Part shown: positions 18,729 through 28,496 of the stretch, piece after piece
Layout: each line of letters begins with the position of its first letter
Numbering within the stretch: position 1 is the stretch's first letter
Origin: Astropecten irregularis
Taxonomy: Eukaryota > Echinodermata > Asteroidea > Paxillosida > Astropectinidae
NCBI GenBank assembly: GCA_963971285.1
Contig: OZ020265.1
Coordinates: 1,376,001 to 1,440,000, forward strand
Reading direction: 5' to 3'
DNA length: 64,000 nucleotides
Position numbers and translations under genes: made by a program
Notes under the pieces: model-generated
What the model saw: only the letters and a program-made list of their open reading frames with translations
What the model was told of the DNA's origin: nothing
Database searches by the model: none

Positions 18729-20951
18729 ATGGCAAGACTTTATATTTTACTGCTGGTGCATGTATTTGTGACATCTAGCCTGATGACACCGTGTTTGAGC
18801 ATGGAATTTGCCATGCATGCTGAGAACGTCACAGGTTTCGTGGGTGATACTGTCATAATGACGTGTGAAGTTACCAACAAAGACCCAGACAGGCCAGTGT
18901 ATTGGCAGCGTTATGATGGGTCTAGCAACCGACTCGGACCCATCTCAAGGGATAGGGACACCTCACCGTATGCTCATCTCTTCCCTGGGTTTTCTGAGCG
19001 ATTACAGATCGTAGGTGACGAGTCACGCGGTGAGTACCATCTACTGATAGCCAATCTGAGTTTGAAAGACCAAGGGCGATTTGTGTGTACTTTTTACAAT
19101 GAGAGAGGCTTTGGCGTCTACGCACCGGTGACCTATCTCACCGTGTTGCCGCGGACTCGTGTGGCCGTGCGAGGAGAGCTTGAACCCGTATGCCTCACGA
19201 CTGTGTCCCCACCACAAGCCGTAAGTGTCGGTACCACAGTCGAGCTTGTCTGTGACGCAAAAGACAGGCCTGATATCTTATCTCTTGCTTGGTACAAAGG
19301 TACGGTATCATCTTCAAATCGTGTGGGATCGTGTGTGTTACTTAAGCATCTACCACAACGCATCTGCACTTTCAGACGCACACTCACGTTAACAGATATC
19401 GCAGCAACTTTCATCTGCATCGCAAGAGTCGCACCAAGCGAGCAGCAACTTGGTGGTGGGTTCGCACCCACACCACAATGTACTTTAACACCACTGACCA
19501 ACACCGTCCTAGTCATAGTTCAACCGACTCCTAACCGCGTGACTGCCGGTCAGACCGCGATGTTTTTCTGCCAAGCAAACCCAACCCAAGACCAGTTGCT
19601 ATACACCTGGTTCCTCAACAACAACCAGCAACTCTCGTCTCATACCTCGCGGTTGATGATAAGTAGCACTAGCGGTTACATGCATGATAACTTCGTCACA
19701 TGTGTGGTCAGTAACCAATTTGGATTCCTAGGTCACGGTAAGGCTGTCCTGACAGTTGAGATGTCACAAGAACATACAACCATTCCAAACCTCCAACCCA
19801 CAACCACTGCTTCTACACCAGACCCCACACCAACAGGTACATCTGTGACATTTAAAGATAATGCAACTAATGTTGAATTTCCGAAACCAGTTCCCAAAGC
19901 TGACGATAGGCCGACGACCGTCTTTCCGCTGGTTCTCGTCATTTCACTGGCATCCGGTGCTATACTCATGGCAGTTGTGCTGGTCGCTGTAACGGCATGT
20001 CTCATCAGGCAGAAACGGAGTACCAGCTTGGATGATAAAGTCATCCATCTTGAAACTATCCATCCAATCACAGACAAGAACAACACGTACGCTGAATCAA
20101 ACAAAAAACGATCGACCAAAAAGAAAGCAAAAGCGCCCTCTGTCAAAGAAAAGCCGAAACCACACAGCGAACCAGTCGCCAGTTTGTGCGATAATGACAC
20201 CAAAGAGCTGACAGGTACGACATACGCAATACTTGATCCAGACCAAGTTGACAACGATTCTCTCAGTAGTCTTGAACTCCAGACCATTCGGAATAATTCT
20301 GAAAACAGTATCAAGGAAAGCCTAAAGCCAACAGTCCCAAATCACCTTAGATTATCCCCAAATATAACTCATCAGAGTACGGGGATTGGACATGTTGGCA
20401 GCGGAAACGCCAGAAAGGTCTGCCGGGGTAGAAGCGCCAGTACGCCCGGTGGACCAACGATCAGTCACGCTGGGAGTAAGACACCGGAATGTGAAGCAGT
20501 CGCGTATGCTGTAACTAACATCGTTGAGGATAGAAAACCGCTATCAGTCGCTAACCCAGTCCAGTTTTACGATAATAACAGAATTAATAGTTACGCTGTG
20601 AGCACAAAGGGCATAGCAAGAAAACGTGCTATGTCTACGCCTATGGCAGCCAGCCACTCCATACCTGAAACAGAACCAAGCACTTCAAGAAATCTCAAGA
20701 AAGTACCCGCGAAACCAACAAGATCCAGAGTCATAGTAGACGACGCATGCGCATATGCCGAAATTGCCGAAGTGACTGAAACTGCCATGGACGACGACAA
20801 AAATGCAGCCTCAGAAAATAATCGGACTGAACCGCGCGAGGGCGCTGTTTTCAAAGTTCCAGAACCACCGTATCCGCGATCGTACGTCAAAAGTGACAGC
20901 GCGTATGCCGTCACAAAAGTGGTTGCCCCAGCAACTAAAAATAGCAAATAA
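18729..20951 (+). CDS. Type I membrane receptor: three Ig domains, transmembrane helix, long tail with Tyr-Ala motifs
   Basis: A single uninterrupted 740-residue frame. Start chosen at 18729 because the ATG directly precedes a signal peptide (residues 1-24). Ig1: Cys46, Trp59 and DQGRFVC ending at Cys120. Ig2: Cys175, Trp188, Cys230. Ig3: Cys281, Trp294, Cys325. A Thr/Pro-rich stalk (about 345-395) leads to a transmembrane helix at 399-426 followed by RQKR. The 314-residue tail is basic and Ser-rich, with six Tyr-Ala motifs at Tyr454, 499, 593, 622, 676 and 726: YAES, YAIL, YAVT, YAVS, YAEI, YAVT. TTYAIL and CAYAEI fit a loose Tyr-x-x-Ile/Leu SH2-docking pattern. N-glycosylation sites occur at Asn33, 109 and 378. 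It probably acts at the cell surface in adhesion or immune-type recognition. No specific orthologue recognised. The lack of introns is odd among its neighbours. Confidence 0.85.
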   Translation: MARLYILLLVHVFVTSSLMTPCLSMEFAMHAENVTGFVGDTVIMTCEVTNKDPDRPVYWQRYDGSSNRLGPISRDRDTSPYAHLFPGFSERLQIVGDESRGEYHLLIANLSLKDQGRFVCTFYNERGFGVYAPVTYLTVLPRTRVAVRGELEPVCLTTVSPPQAVSVGTTVELVCDAKDRPDILSLAWYKGTVSSSNRVGSCVLLKHLPQRICTFRRTLTLTDIAATFICIARVAPSEQQLGGGFAPTPQCTLTPLTNTVLVIVQPTPNRVTAGQTAMFFCQANPTQDQLLYTWFLNNNQQLSSHTSRLMISSTSGYMHDNFVTCVVSNQFGFLGHGKAVLTVEMSQEHTTIPNLQPTTTASTPDPTPTGTSVTFKDNATNVEFPKPVPKADDRPTTVFPLVLVISLASGAILMAVVLVAVTACLIRQKRSTSLDDKVIHLETIHPITDKNNTYAESNKKRSTKKKAKAPSVKEKPKPHSEPVASLCDNDTKELTGTTYAILDPDQVDNDSLSSLELQTIRNNSENSIKESLKPTVPNHLRLSPNITHQSTGIGHVGSGNARKVCRGRSASTPGGPTISHAGSKTPECEAVAYAVTNIVEDRKPLSVANPVQFYDNNRINSYAVSTKGIARKRAMSTPMAASHSIPETEPSTSRNLKKVPAKPTRSRVIVDDACAYAEIAEVTETAMDDDKNAASENNRTEPREGAVFKVPEPPYPRSYVKSDSAYAVTKVVAPATKNSK

Positions 20952-21830
20952 CTGTCATTATTTCAATGCTATTTCCCCGAAACCAGGGGCCAATTTCATA
21001 GACCTGCTTAAGCACCAAAAACTTGCTTAAGCACCAAAAATCTTGGTAAATAAAAATCAGTATGCCACCCCAAACTCCTTTTGAAGGTTATGCTAAGCAA
21101 ACAATGGCCGAATACAAGTCAAAAGCAGTAAACATCACTTGAAAATTTGGTTGGTAATCCTGTTTGATCAAGGAAGCCTTTTTATGCTTAAGCAAATTTT
21201 GTGCTTAAGCAGCTCTTTGATATGGATCCTTACTGATAAGTAAATTTACTAATAATTATAGACTATGATCTTACTGTAATTTCATTGTATATAAAATGAT
21301 TTTAATGCAACAAGTGAAAATTGAGATTTTGTTGAAACTACATGTAATTAGAAAAAAAACTATTATAATCTTTGAGAGCAACAACTTGCATATGATGAAG
21401 TTGGAAATATATTGTATATTTATTTCATGTTTTGTCATTCTTAATGGAAAAGTATATACAGTGTATACTGTACGATATTCTTGTCTCTATTCACAGTGTA
21501 TACAATGTTATATTGAGGTTGTGTTCCATTATAATGATTATAAAAGAAGCCTGTCGTTTGATAGACTAATGCATCATAGTTACAGTTTACAGAAAAGAGA
21601 ACTTATCATTTTGTGGATGAAGCCCACAGTTTCCTGAATCATGGCTAGTTTCCTATTTAAGTTGCCACATTTTGCAGATTGTTGTAATTAGCGCCTATAT
21701 CCTGAAGCTACTGTACAGATCTTATCATTATTACGCATTTTATTTAAATATCATCAAAAAGTTGAAAAGCAACCAAATTATGAATAATTTTTCATGATTT
21801 TAAATTATTATGCTCTAAAATTATTAATCT
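20952..21830 (+). other. 3' flank of the Ig receptor gene, probable 3' UTR
   Basis: AT-rich, with a MITE (20985-21225) starting 34 bp after the stop codon. AATAAA at 21048-21053 lies inside this MITE; no other strong poly(A) signal is close. A 113-codon frame at 21296 has low-complexity composition and no recognisable domain. Confidence 0.4.
20985..21225. mobile_element. MITE, CCAATTTCATAGAGC family
   Basis: Starts CAGGGGCCAATTTCATAG; right end diverged (AGCAGCTCTTTGATATGG). Interior matches 24271-24510. Confidence 0.75.
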
Positions 21831-22172
21831 TAAAGGTGATACCATACTTTGGTTTTTGTGAAAGAAATTACATATTCATGGGCAAAAATACAGTCATCAG
21901 TCCCACACGGTGCCGAACTTTTGAGAAAACAGTGAAAAACTGCCACAGTAATTTCTTAAGTCTGTTCTCTTTTATGTTTGATCTTTAAAAGATCAACAAG
22001 AATTTTGGTCACTGGTTTTTACCCTTTTCTGGATAAATACAGCATTTCAGGCAGAAATATTTTAACGGTATGTTTCTACCACCACCATCTTCATACCCTG
22101 TAAGTTATAGGTACTGTAAATCTGTGAAGATTTCATTTTTGGTGTGCTACCAAAGTATGAAAGTACCTTTAA
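21830..22172 (-). mobile_element. TTAA-flanked MITE, copy 2
   Basis: TTAA at both ends, TIRs AGGTGATACCATACTTTGG and CAAAGTATGAAAGTACCT; reverse orientation relative to copy 1. Confidence 0.78.
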
Positions 22173-22414
22173 AACATACATAACGTGCGGTTTGGATTAG
22201 AGTAAATTTGTGCGAATTTTAAAAGCTTTTTGTAAAATAAAATCATTATAAAATTTATAAAGTTTCAAAAATATACTGTTTGTACAAATGGTTTTAAATA
22301 TTTTCTGCCATTATTAAACTTATTTTAGTGTTGTCAATACCTTTGTATGAAATGAGTATCCTATTATGAAATGGATATGATTTTGTTTATCTATAGCTGA
22401 AGGAAGAAATTGTA

Positions 22415-22830
22415 ATGATAATAGGTTTTCCCGGTCATTTTCGGCAAATGGGCGGCCAATTTCATTTCCACGCATTCGTGTTGACGTGATTTTGCCTCCT
22501 CAGTTGAAACCGTCACTCGATTTCACTTTGATGCATCCTATTTATATAGCATTGCATTCAATTAAATTCAACAGTCGTTCAGTTTAGCCATGCAAAATCG
22601 GCATAGTCAATTTAGCACGCTGCCAAAAGCCGTTGCGAATTTGAATGCTGTTCGAATGGAATTCTAAATTGAAAGGTGATTCTTTTTTATTCGCCTGACG
22701 CTTTTTTACCGATTTGCTTGTACAATAAGTGAAATTGAATGACTATTTTGAGGTGCCTTGCAGTTTCACGCGAAATGGAATCGTTTAAGTTGTCCGCTCA
22801 TTTGCCAAAAATTACCAGGAAAACCTAAAA
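22415..22830. mobile_element. TIR element, AGGTTTTCCCGGTCATTTT family
   Basis: Left AGGTTTTCCCGGTCATTTT then GGCAAATGGGCGG; right CCGCTCATTTGCC then ATTACCAGGAAAACCT. Imperfect arms of about 35 bp. Only copy seen. Confidence 0.55.
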
Positions 22831-22991
22831 AAATATCTTCGGCAATACAAAGGCCCAAATTTCCCCGAGCAGGTCTACAGTAAAGAAATATAGCATAGCA
22901 GAATTATAAAGTTTCTAAGTTATTTTATCGAATTTCAGTAATACTTGATGTACCACAAGTTTTGATCAAAATACATGTAACATGTAATTCT

Positions 22992-23231
22992 GTTTTCGTC
23001 AGTGGTGTCGCCAAGGGGGGGGGGGGGGGGGGGGGGGGGGGCAGGGGGGCACGTGCCCCCTGGAAAACCTCGTCCCCCCCCCGCGTGCCCCCCCCCCCCC
23101 CATTTGAGATTTGGGTTGGTGAAAAAATAGTATATATGTTAGTGCCTCCCAACAATTGCAAGTGCCCGCCTGTGCCCCCCCCCCCCCCCCCCCCCCAGAC
23201 TCAAAAGTCTGGTGACGCCACTGGTTTTCGT
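22992..23231. mobile_element. hAT-type non-autonomous element with 8-bp TSD and G/C tracts
   Basis: TSD GTTTTCGT at 22992-22999 and 23224-23231. The element (23000-23223) starts CAGTGGTGTCGCC and ends GGTGACGCCACTG. Inside are a run of about 26 G near 23016 and C runs near 23078, 23090 and 23176. An 8-bp TSD and CAGTGG-type ends are typical of hAT elements. Confidence 0.85.
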
Positions 23232-23677
23232 ATAGAAATGAATAGTATGCATAATGTTATCTCCATTGTACAAAATTGTGGTTGAGTGTAAATTGTTGTA
23301 AATACTATATAGGAATAATTGCATAAATTAACTACGTCACTGTTACGTACATAGGCTTACTAATTGGAATAGTATAAATGAAATATATTTTATTTAAAAT
23401 CGTGTAAGTTAATCCAGAATAGAACAAGCAAAGAATAAGTATCTTGTAATCTGAGTGGATATTTCACAAGATCAGTAATACAAAGTATTTGGCTTAAGCT
23501 GTTGATAAAACAGCCGTCTAACCCTTTAATGACAAAACAGCCGTCTGACACATAAACTCATTAATGAAAGATTAATTACATTCGTATCCGTTTCCCATTT
23601 CATAATGTTATACAATACACAATAATTGCCCTCAAAGCTCGCTGCTGAATACAGAAATGTTCCTAGAAAAAGCCAAT

Positions 23678-24041
23678 TTATATCCCATTCTTCCCCCATT
23701 GAATGTTAATGAAAAACTCCATGGCATCATTTAGGATGTCTAGTGGACTTTTGTGGAGGTCTTTTGTTCCCAGATTCTGCCAGCTAAAGCCACGCGCAGC
23801 GCACGTGGTGGAACAAAGGCAAGATGGATGCAGTTTTTGACTCCGTTCCGGCTCAGTGCGCACATGATTGAGTTTTGAAAAACATCGGGGGTCAGTCTGA
23901 AGTGGAGTCTGGGCCAGTTTGAAAAATAACGGCTGATGAAGCCCCCCTTGCCTATTGTTTCATTTCTGTATGGGCAGAAATCTATACCATTCAAAATGGG
24001 TGTGGACCATTGCAAGTAGGCCCGGTCAAAAACAAACTTTT
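23678..24041 (-). other. Open frame of unknown meaning, possibly a decayed exon
   Basis: From 24041 a minus-strand frame of about 100 codons runs without ATG to a stop at 23740, reading FDRAYLQWSTPILNGIDF, then RLTPDVFQNSIMCALSR and VPPRALRVALAGRIWEQK. A +1 shift would carry it on to 23678. AATAAA on the same strand lies near 23390. No acceptor or family recognised. It could be a gene fragment, a transposon remnant or chance. Confidence 0.25.
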
Positions 24042-24094
24042 ACTACATTTGGATTCATTTTGAAATTTGACCATGCATTTGAACATAATACATT

Positions 24095-24230
24095 ATGATA
24101 GTGCTTAAAGTTAGGAGGGCCTGACGCGTTTCGATCCTAACAGGATCTTTCTCAGGATTGAAACGCGTCAGGATAATTATTTCAGGTAATTTTGGCTGAT
24201 GAGCAGTTTGCAGAAGTTTATTACTTATAT
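24095..24230 (-). repeat. GATCCTGCTAGGATC-unit element, short copy
   Basis: Contains GTTAGGAGGGCCTGACGCG, CGATCCTAACAGGATC and the fixed end GGCTGATGAGCAGTTTGCAG. Confidence 0.7.
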
Positions 24231-24270
24231 TGGCATTATGATAGTGCGTGAAATCAAGTAGGCCTATAAT

Positions 24271-24510
24271 CAGGGGCCAATTTCATAGAGCTCCTTTTAA
24301 AAGCACCAACATTTGCTTAAGCACCAAAAACCTTGGTAAATAAAATCAGAATGCCCGCCAAAACTCCTTGTGAATGTTGTGCTCAGCAAACAATGACCGA
24401 ATACAACTAAGCGGTAAACTCATCACATGAAAATTTGGTTGGCAATCCTGTTTGACCAAGGAAGACTTTTCAAATTTTGTGCTGAAGCAGCTCTTTGAAA
24501 TTGGCCCCAG
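24271..24510. mobile_element. MITE, CCAATTTCATAGAGC family
   Basis: Ends CAGGGGCCAATTTCATAG and GAAATTGGCCCCAG; TIRs clean at both ends. Confidence 0.8.
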
Positions 24511-24667
24511 GACGCATTTCAAAATCAGACTCTAACTGAATAACATCCGTTTTTAACAAAGAAAGCACAATAACCCTTCAACATCATTTCAATGTTAATG
24601 CCGTTCGCCTAAAAAAAGATAAATGCACTGCCAATAATGTTAAACACAAAACCTACAAGTACATGTA

Positions 24668-24945
24668 ATAAACTGCCTCGCAAACTGCTCATCAGCCAAC
24701 ATTACCCGAAATATATCAAATGCTTTTCGCGTTTCGATTCTAGCAGGATCTGATTCTCAAAGCCCTTGAGAAAGATCCTGCTAGGATCGAAACGCCAGGC
24801 CCTCCTAACTCTGAGCAGCTTTTGAGAAAGATCCTGCTAGGATCGAAACGTCAGGCCCTCCTAACTCTGAGCAGCCTTTGAGAAAGATCCTGCTAAGATC
24901 GAAACGCGTCAGGCCCTCCTATAACTCCAAGCATAAAACAAAACA
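24668..24945 (-). repeat. GATCCTGCTAGGATC-unit element, three units
   Basis: Fixed end CAAACTGCTCATCAGCC, then three AGAAAGATCCTGCTAGGATC-type units. Unit orientation switches between the first and second unit. Confidence 0.75.
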
Positions 24946-25309
24946 TGGTTAACTTGGTTATTTTCCTAGTTACCATAGCAATATTATGGCAACACGAGTC
25001 CATGGCAACAGATTGATGTGGCACGCGAGCACATAATGTGGGTTGGTATTTTGACTATTAGGGCACGTGTGTGGCGCGTGGTAGACTTACACAAGTATCT
25101 CCAGCCACGCGATGTCTGTCAATGCTAATCCGGTCAACACACAGTACGTGAGCCAACAGTTGGCAGTGTAAATCTACTCACTTTTAAAGTTGAACAATAG
25201 AAGGATTGGCCGTGTCGAGTGTAGGATACCCTGCCTTGGAAATCTGTGTAGTTACTGTTTGATTGTCAGTATGGTAAGGGAGGCATTGGGCTGTGTTTTT
25301 TCCTTTTAT

Positions 25310-25674
25310 TTAAAGGTAGTATCATACTTTGGTAAGGAACCAAAACAGAAATGTTCCCAGATTTACGTATAACTTTCAGGGTATGAAGACGGTGCTGGTA
25401 GATACCCACCGTTAAAATTGTTCCGCCTGAAATGGTGTATTTATCCAGAAATTAGTAAAACAACGACCGGAAATCTTTTTGATCTTTTAAAAGATCAAAA
25501 ATAAAAGAGAAAATACTTCAGAAATACTGTGGCCGCTTTTCACGATTTTCTCAAAAAGTTGGCACCGTATGGGACTGAAATTTTCACAGATGACTGTTAC
25601 TGTATCTGTCTTGATATGTTTGCCCATGAATCGGTATTTCTTTGACAAAAACCAAAGTATGATATTACCTTTAA
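25310..25674 (+). mobile_element. TTAA-flanked MITE, copy 3 (good reference copy)
   Basis: TTAA at 25310-25313 and 25671-25674; TIRs AGGTAGTATCATACTTTGG and CCAAAGTATGATATTACCT. The interior has CACCGTATGGGACTGAAATT, CCAGAAATTAGTAAAACAAC and the central palindrome GATCTTTTAAAAGATC. TTAA duplications are characteristic of piggyBac-type transposition. The TIR start AGG is not the usual CCC, so the superfamily is inferred from the TSD alone. Confidence 0.82.
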
Positions 25675-25994
25675 AGACTCAGTGAAGGTTGGAAAGGAAG
25701 TAAGCAACATTTAGATTAATTCAATTAGTCTGAAGATAGATTGGATTCCAATAATAGTGACTGTAATTGTCTTTCTTCTGTTCTGCTGAAAGTATTGTTG
25801 TTCTTGTTACTTGTTCTTCGTAATAAATAAATACTAAAATACTAAAAGAAAAAACTTGAGACATAGATTCACTGAAACGTTGAATATAGGCATATCTGAC
25901 ATTTTATTTGAAGTATGGCGAAAAGATGAAAATTTTGACAGCATTATATATCTATTACAAAATGAATCACAATCATAATTATACCTCAACACAA

Positions 25995-26290
25995 GTAATA
26001 AACTGCTGCAAACATGCTTATTAGTTAAAATAATGACCTGAAATCAAAATGCTTGGAGTTAGGAGGGCCTAATGCATTTCGATCCTAGCAGGATCTTTAT
26101 CTTCATCCTTCAATAAAGATCCTGTTAGGATTTGAAACGCAAAGCAATATTTTAAGTCATTGAAAATTGAACAAAGGATTCTAACCAGCGACCTCCGGAA
26201 CACCATACCATAGCGCTACTCCAGTCAATTTTTCTTTGTTCACTTTTCAATGACTTAAAATGCGGTTAGTTTCCCTTGTGATATTTGATA
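25995..26290. repeat. GATCCTGCTAGGATC-unit element next to a SINE-A fragment
   Basis: 25995-26140 is the minisatellite-type element with one forward and one reverse unit. 26150-26290 holds SINE-A pieces (GATTCTAACCAGCGACCT, CTCCAGTCAATTTTTC) with most of the tRNA-like unit missing. Confidence 0.6.
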
Positions 26291-26976
26291 ATTATAATTA
26301 TAAAATTATTATTATATTCATTCAAGAATTGTCTAGTCTGTCTGCATACTCAAGCTTGAAATATCAAAATTTAAAAAAGTGGATGTATAAAACTAAAAAA
26401 ACAAATTCTGTCATCGCCTGATGAAGTATTGCAGTTTGCATACGAAACGTAACAATCTCTACTATGACCACATCGTGTGGCAACAGATAGTACAATTTTT
26501 TTTCATAGAAACAAATAAATTGTGTGATTTTACTCAACAAAACATTGATTGTTCCATGTCCAAAAATTATTATGATAACAGCTTTCTGTTCAAACTCGCA
26601 GAATTATTCCAAATTAATTACCGATGATTTTGAGGAAAATATAATTAATTATAATGATGTAAACTGACTATGAGCCCGAACAGTAGCTTTTGTTTAATAA
26701 ATTTGACAATAACAACGGATATGGCTTAATTTAAATAATTTTAAGAGAAAATGAATTGCACATGTAGTGGAATATGCTAAACCTACAATACAAAGATAAG
26801 TATTAAAAATCACATGTTAAAGAATTTAGTATTTTTATTAATATAATTTTATATGGACAAAATATTGGTGACAAAAATACTACCGTTAAAACGAAAAAAA
26901 CAAAACAACAACAACATAGAATTCAATTTATGGTAGCTAAAAGTAGCATAACAATAGTAATTCATCTACAACTTAC

Positions 26977-27183
26977 GGTTACAAATTCATTTTTATCTAG
27001 AATAGATCTATAAGTATTATTATTTAAACTGAAGTGAAAAGTCAACATGGCCTTTTGTGTAACTACACGTGGGCCTTTAAAAAACATTACATCTTCTTGT
27101 TGATTTTTGCCCAGGCCAGCTAAAAAAACCTGTTTACAAAATTTTCCACTCAACTCCCATTGCGGTTTGCTTTGACAACTCAT
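26977..27183 (-). CDS. Possible first coding exon of an unidentified gene
   Basis: From ATG at 27183 a frame of 69 codons (MSCQSKPQWELSGKFC to SILDKNEFVT) meets a good donor GTAAGTTG, whose GT lies at 26975-26976. The ATG faces away from FOXN1/4, and CCAAT-type motifs lie between the two (GACCAATCAC at 27191; GGCCAATGAG at 27241). No downstream exon was found and the peptide is not recognised. Confidence 0.3.
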
Positions 27184-27672
27184 TGAAATGGACCAATCAC
27201 AGCGCTATGCATAATTGAATGACCCCACGTGGTATGTGTTGGCCAATGAGGCGAGTCGTATTCAAATTGCATTCTGCCTTTGTTCAAGGTTCAGTCAACG
27301 GCTTTTACTACGATTTTACTACGACCATGCCACCTGCACGGACTAGACATCAAACGGCACAACTAAAACCAGATCATTTACTTCAATTTGCTTAATTTCC
27401 TTTTCTTACGCCTTGACAGTCGAATGAAGCATCCTGTTCTGCATCTGTGAAGGTATTCCTTTTGAAAATCATAGCTTGTTTGGGTGAAATCTGAGCTTGA
27501 AAACGACAAGTAAGTTGTAAACTTATGAACGTGTGTAACGTAGTACGTGTGTGTAGTGGTTGACATTTCATTCACAAGTGTACGTGCAGTTTGTGCACGC
27601 ATGCCATAGCACATAGTGATAGTCAGACATTATTAACAACCTGTCCTTACATTTGTACACAGAAGTACAGCC
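27184..27672. promoter_or_regulatory. FOXN1/4 upstream region, possibly bidirectional
   Basis: Free of recognised repeats. Two CCAAT motifs, ATGCATAAT at about 27208 and a CACGTGG at 27227. Ends in a strong start context, ACAGCCATGG. A leader intron cannot be excluded (TTTGTACACAG precedes the ATG). Confidence 0.45.
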
Positions 27673-28496
27673 ATGGATTACTTTGATGCACATCACATGG
27701 ATCTATCTGTTCGAGATGTTTTCGAGTCTGAAGTCCAGACGGAAATGGACCAGATTTTGAGGTCTGGTTCGGCCGGGTACGACCCCCACACCGACACCAT
27801 CGACCTGACGGGGTTCAGTCCCAACGACAACGGGGGCTTAGGAGTTGGTGATTTCACGGATCACTCCGCAGCGATCCAGGACATCATCTGGCTATCAGAT
27901 GGGATAGGAACGCTCTCTAATTCTGGAATAACCCCCACCACAACATCCAACAACACCAACCTTGACATATCCCAACTGAGCTCCCCAGAAAAGTTTGCTT
28001 TGGATAGCCAAGGATTGTTGGTGAATCCACAGACAGGGCAACCCGTGTCAACATTGAATGTTGTTCTTGGGGTCCCACAGCATCAGCAGCAACAGCAGCA
28101 GAATCAGGCCATACTCATCCAGCAGCAACTCGAACAGGGTCAGTCTTTGGAGAATCCTGCAACCCACAACTTGATGAACTTCACCGCAGCTCAGCAGCAG
28201 CAGTTTTTGTCGCTCACCCCGCAGCAACTTCAGCAGAGCGGTCTCATCTCGGGACACGTCAATTTTCAGACTGTTCTAAGCCAGCAGCAGCAACAACAGC
28301 AACAAGCCAACATGACATCTGCGCATCAGACAGCAGGCAGCCTTCTGACGAAGCAGCAGAAACTAGAACCCATCGCCGGAACGGAAAAGAAGATCTACCC
28401 CAAGCCAGCGTATTCTTACAGTTGTCTTATCACCATGGCGATGAAAAATAGCAAAACAGGATGCATGCCAGTTAGCGATATTTACCAGTTTATGTG
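27673..28496 (+). CDS. FOXN1/4: FOXN1/4 exon 1
   Basis: 274 codons plus two bases: acidic and Gln-rich N-terminus and the first third of the forkhead domain, to DIYQFM. Donor GTAAGTATC at 28497. CAG and CAA codons are mixed in the Gln runs. Confidence 0.93.

Noticed and set aside
19733-20314. 193-codon frame antisense to the Ig receptor tail, and others at 18385-18774 and 19133-19516
   Set aside because: They mirror the coding bias of the sense strand, have no recognisable domain and no independent support.
21296-21637. 113-codon plus-strand frame after the Ig receptor
   Set aside because: Low-complexity AT-rich composition rich in Ile/Tyr, no domain; more likely 3' UTR.
22962-23285. Gly- and Pro-rich frames on both strands
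   Set aside because: They arise from G and C tracts inside the hAT-type element.
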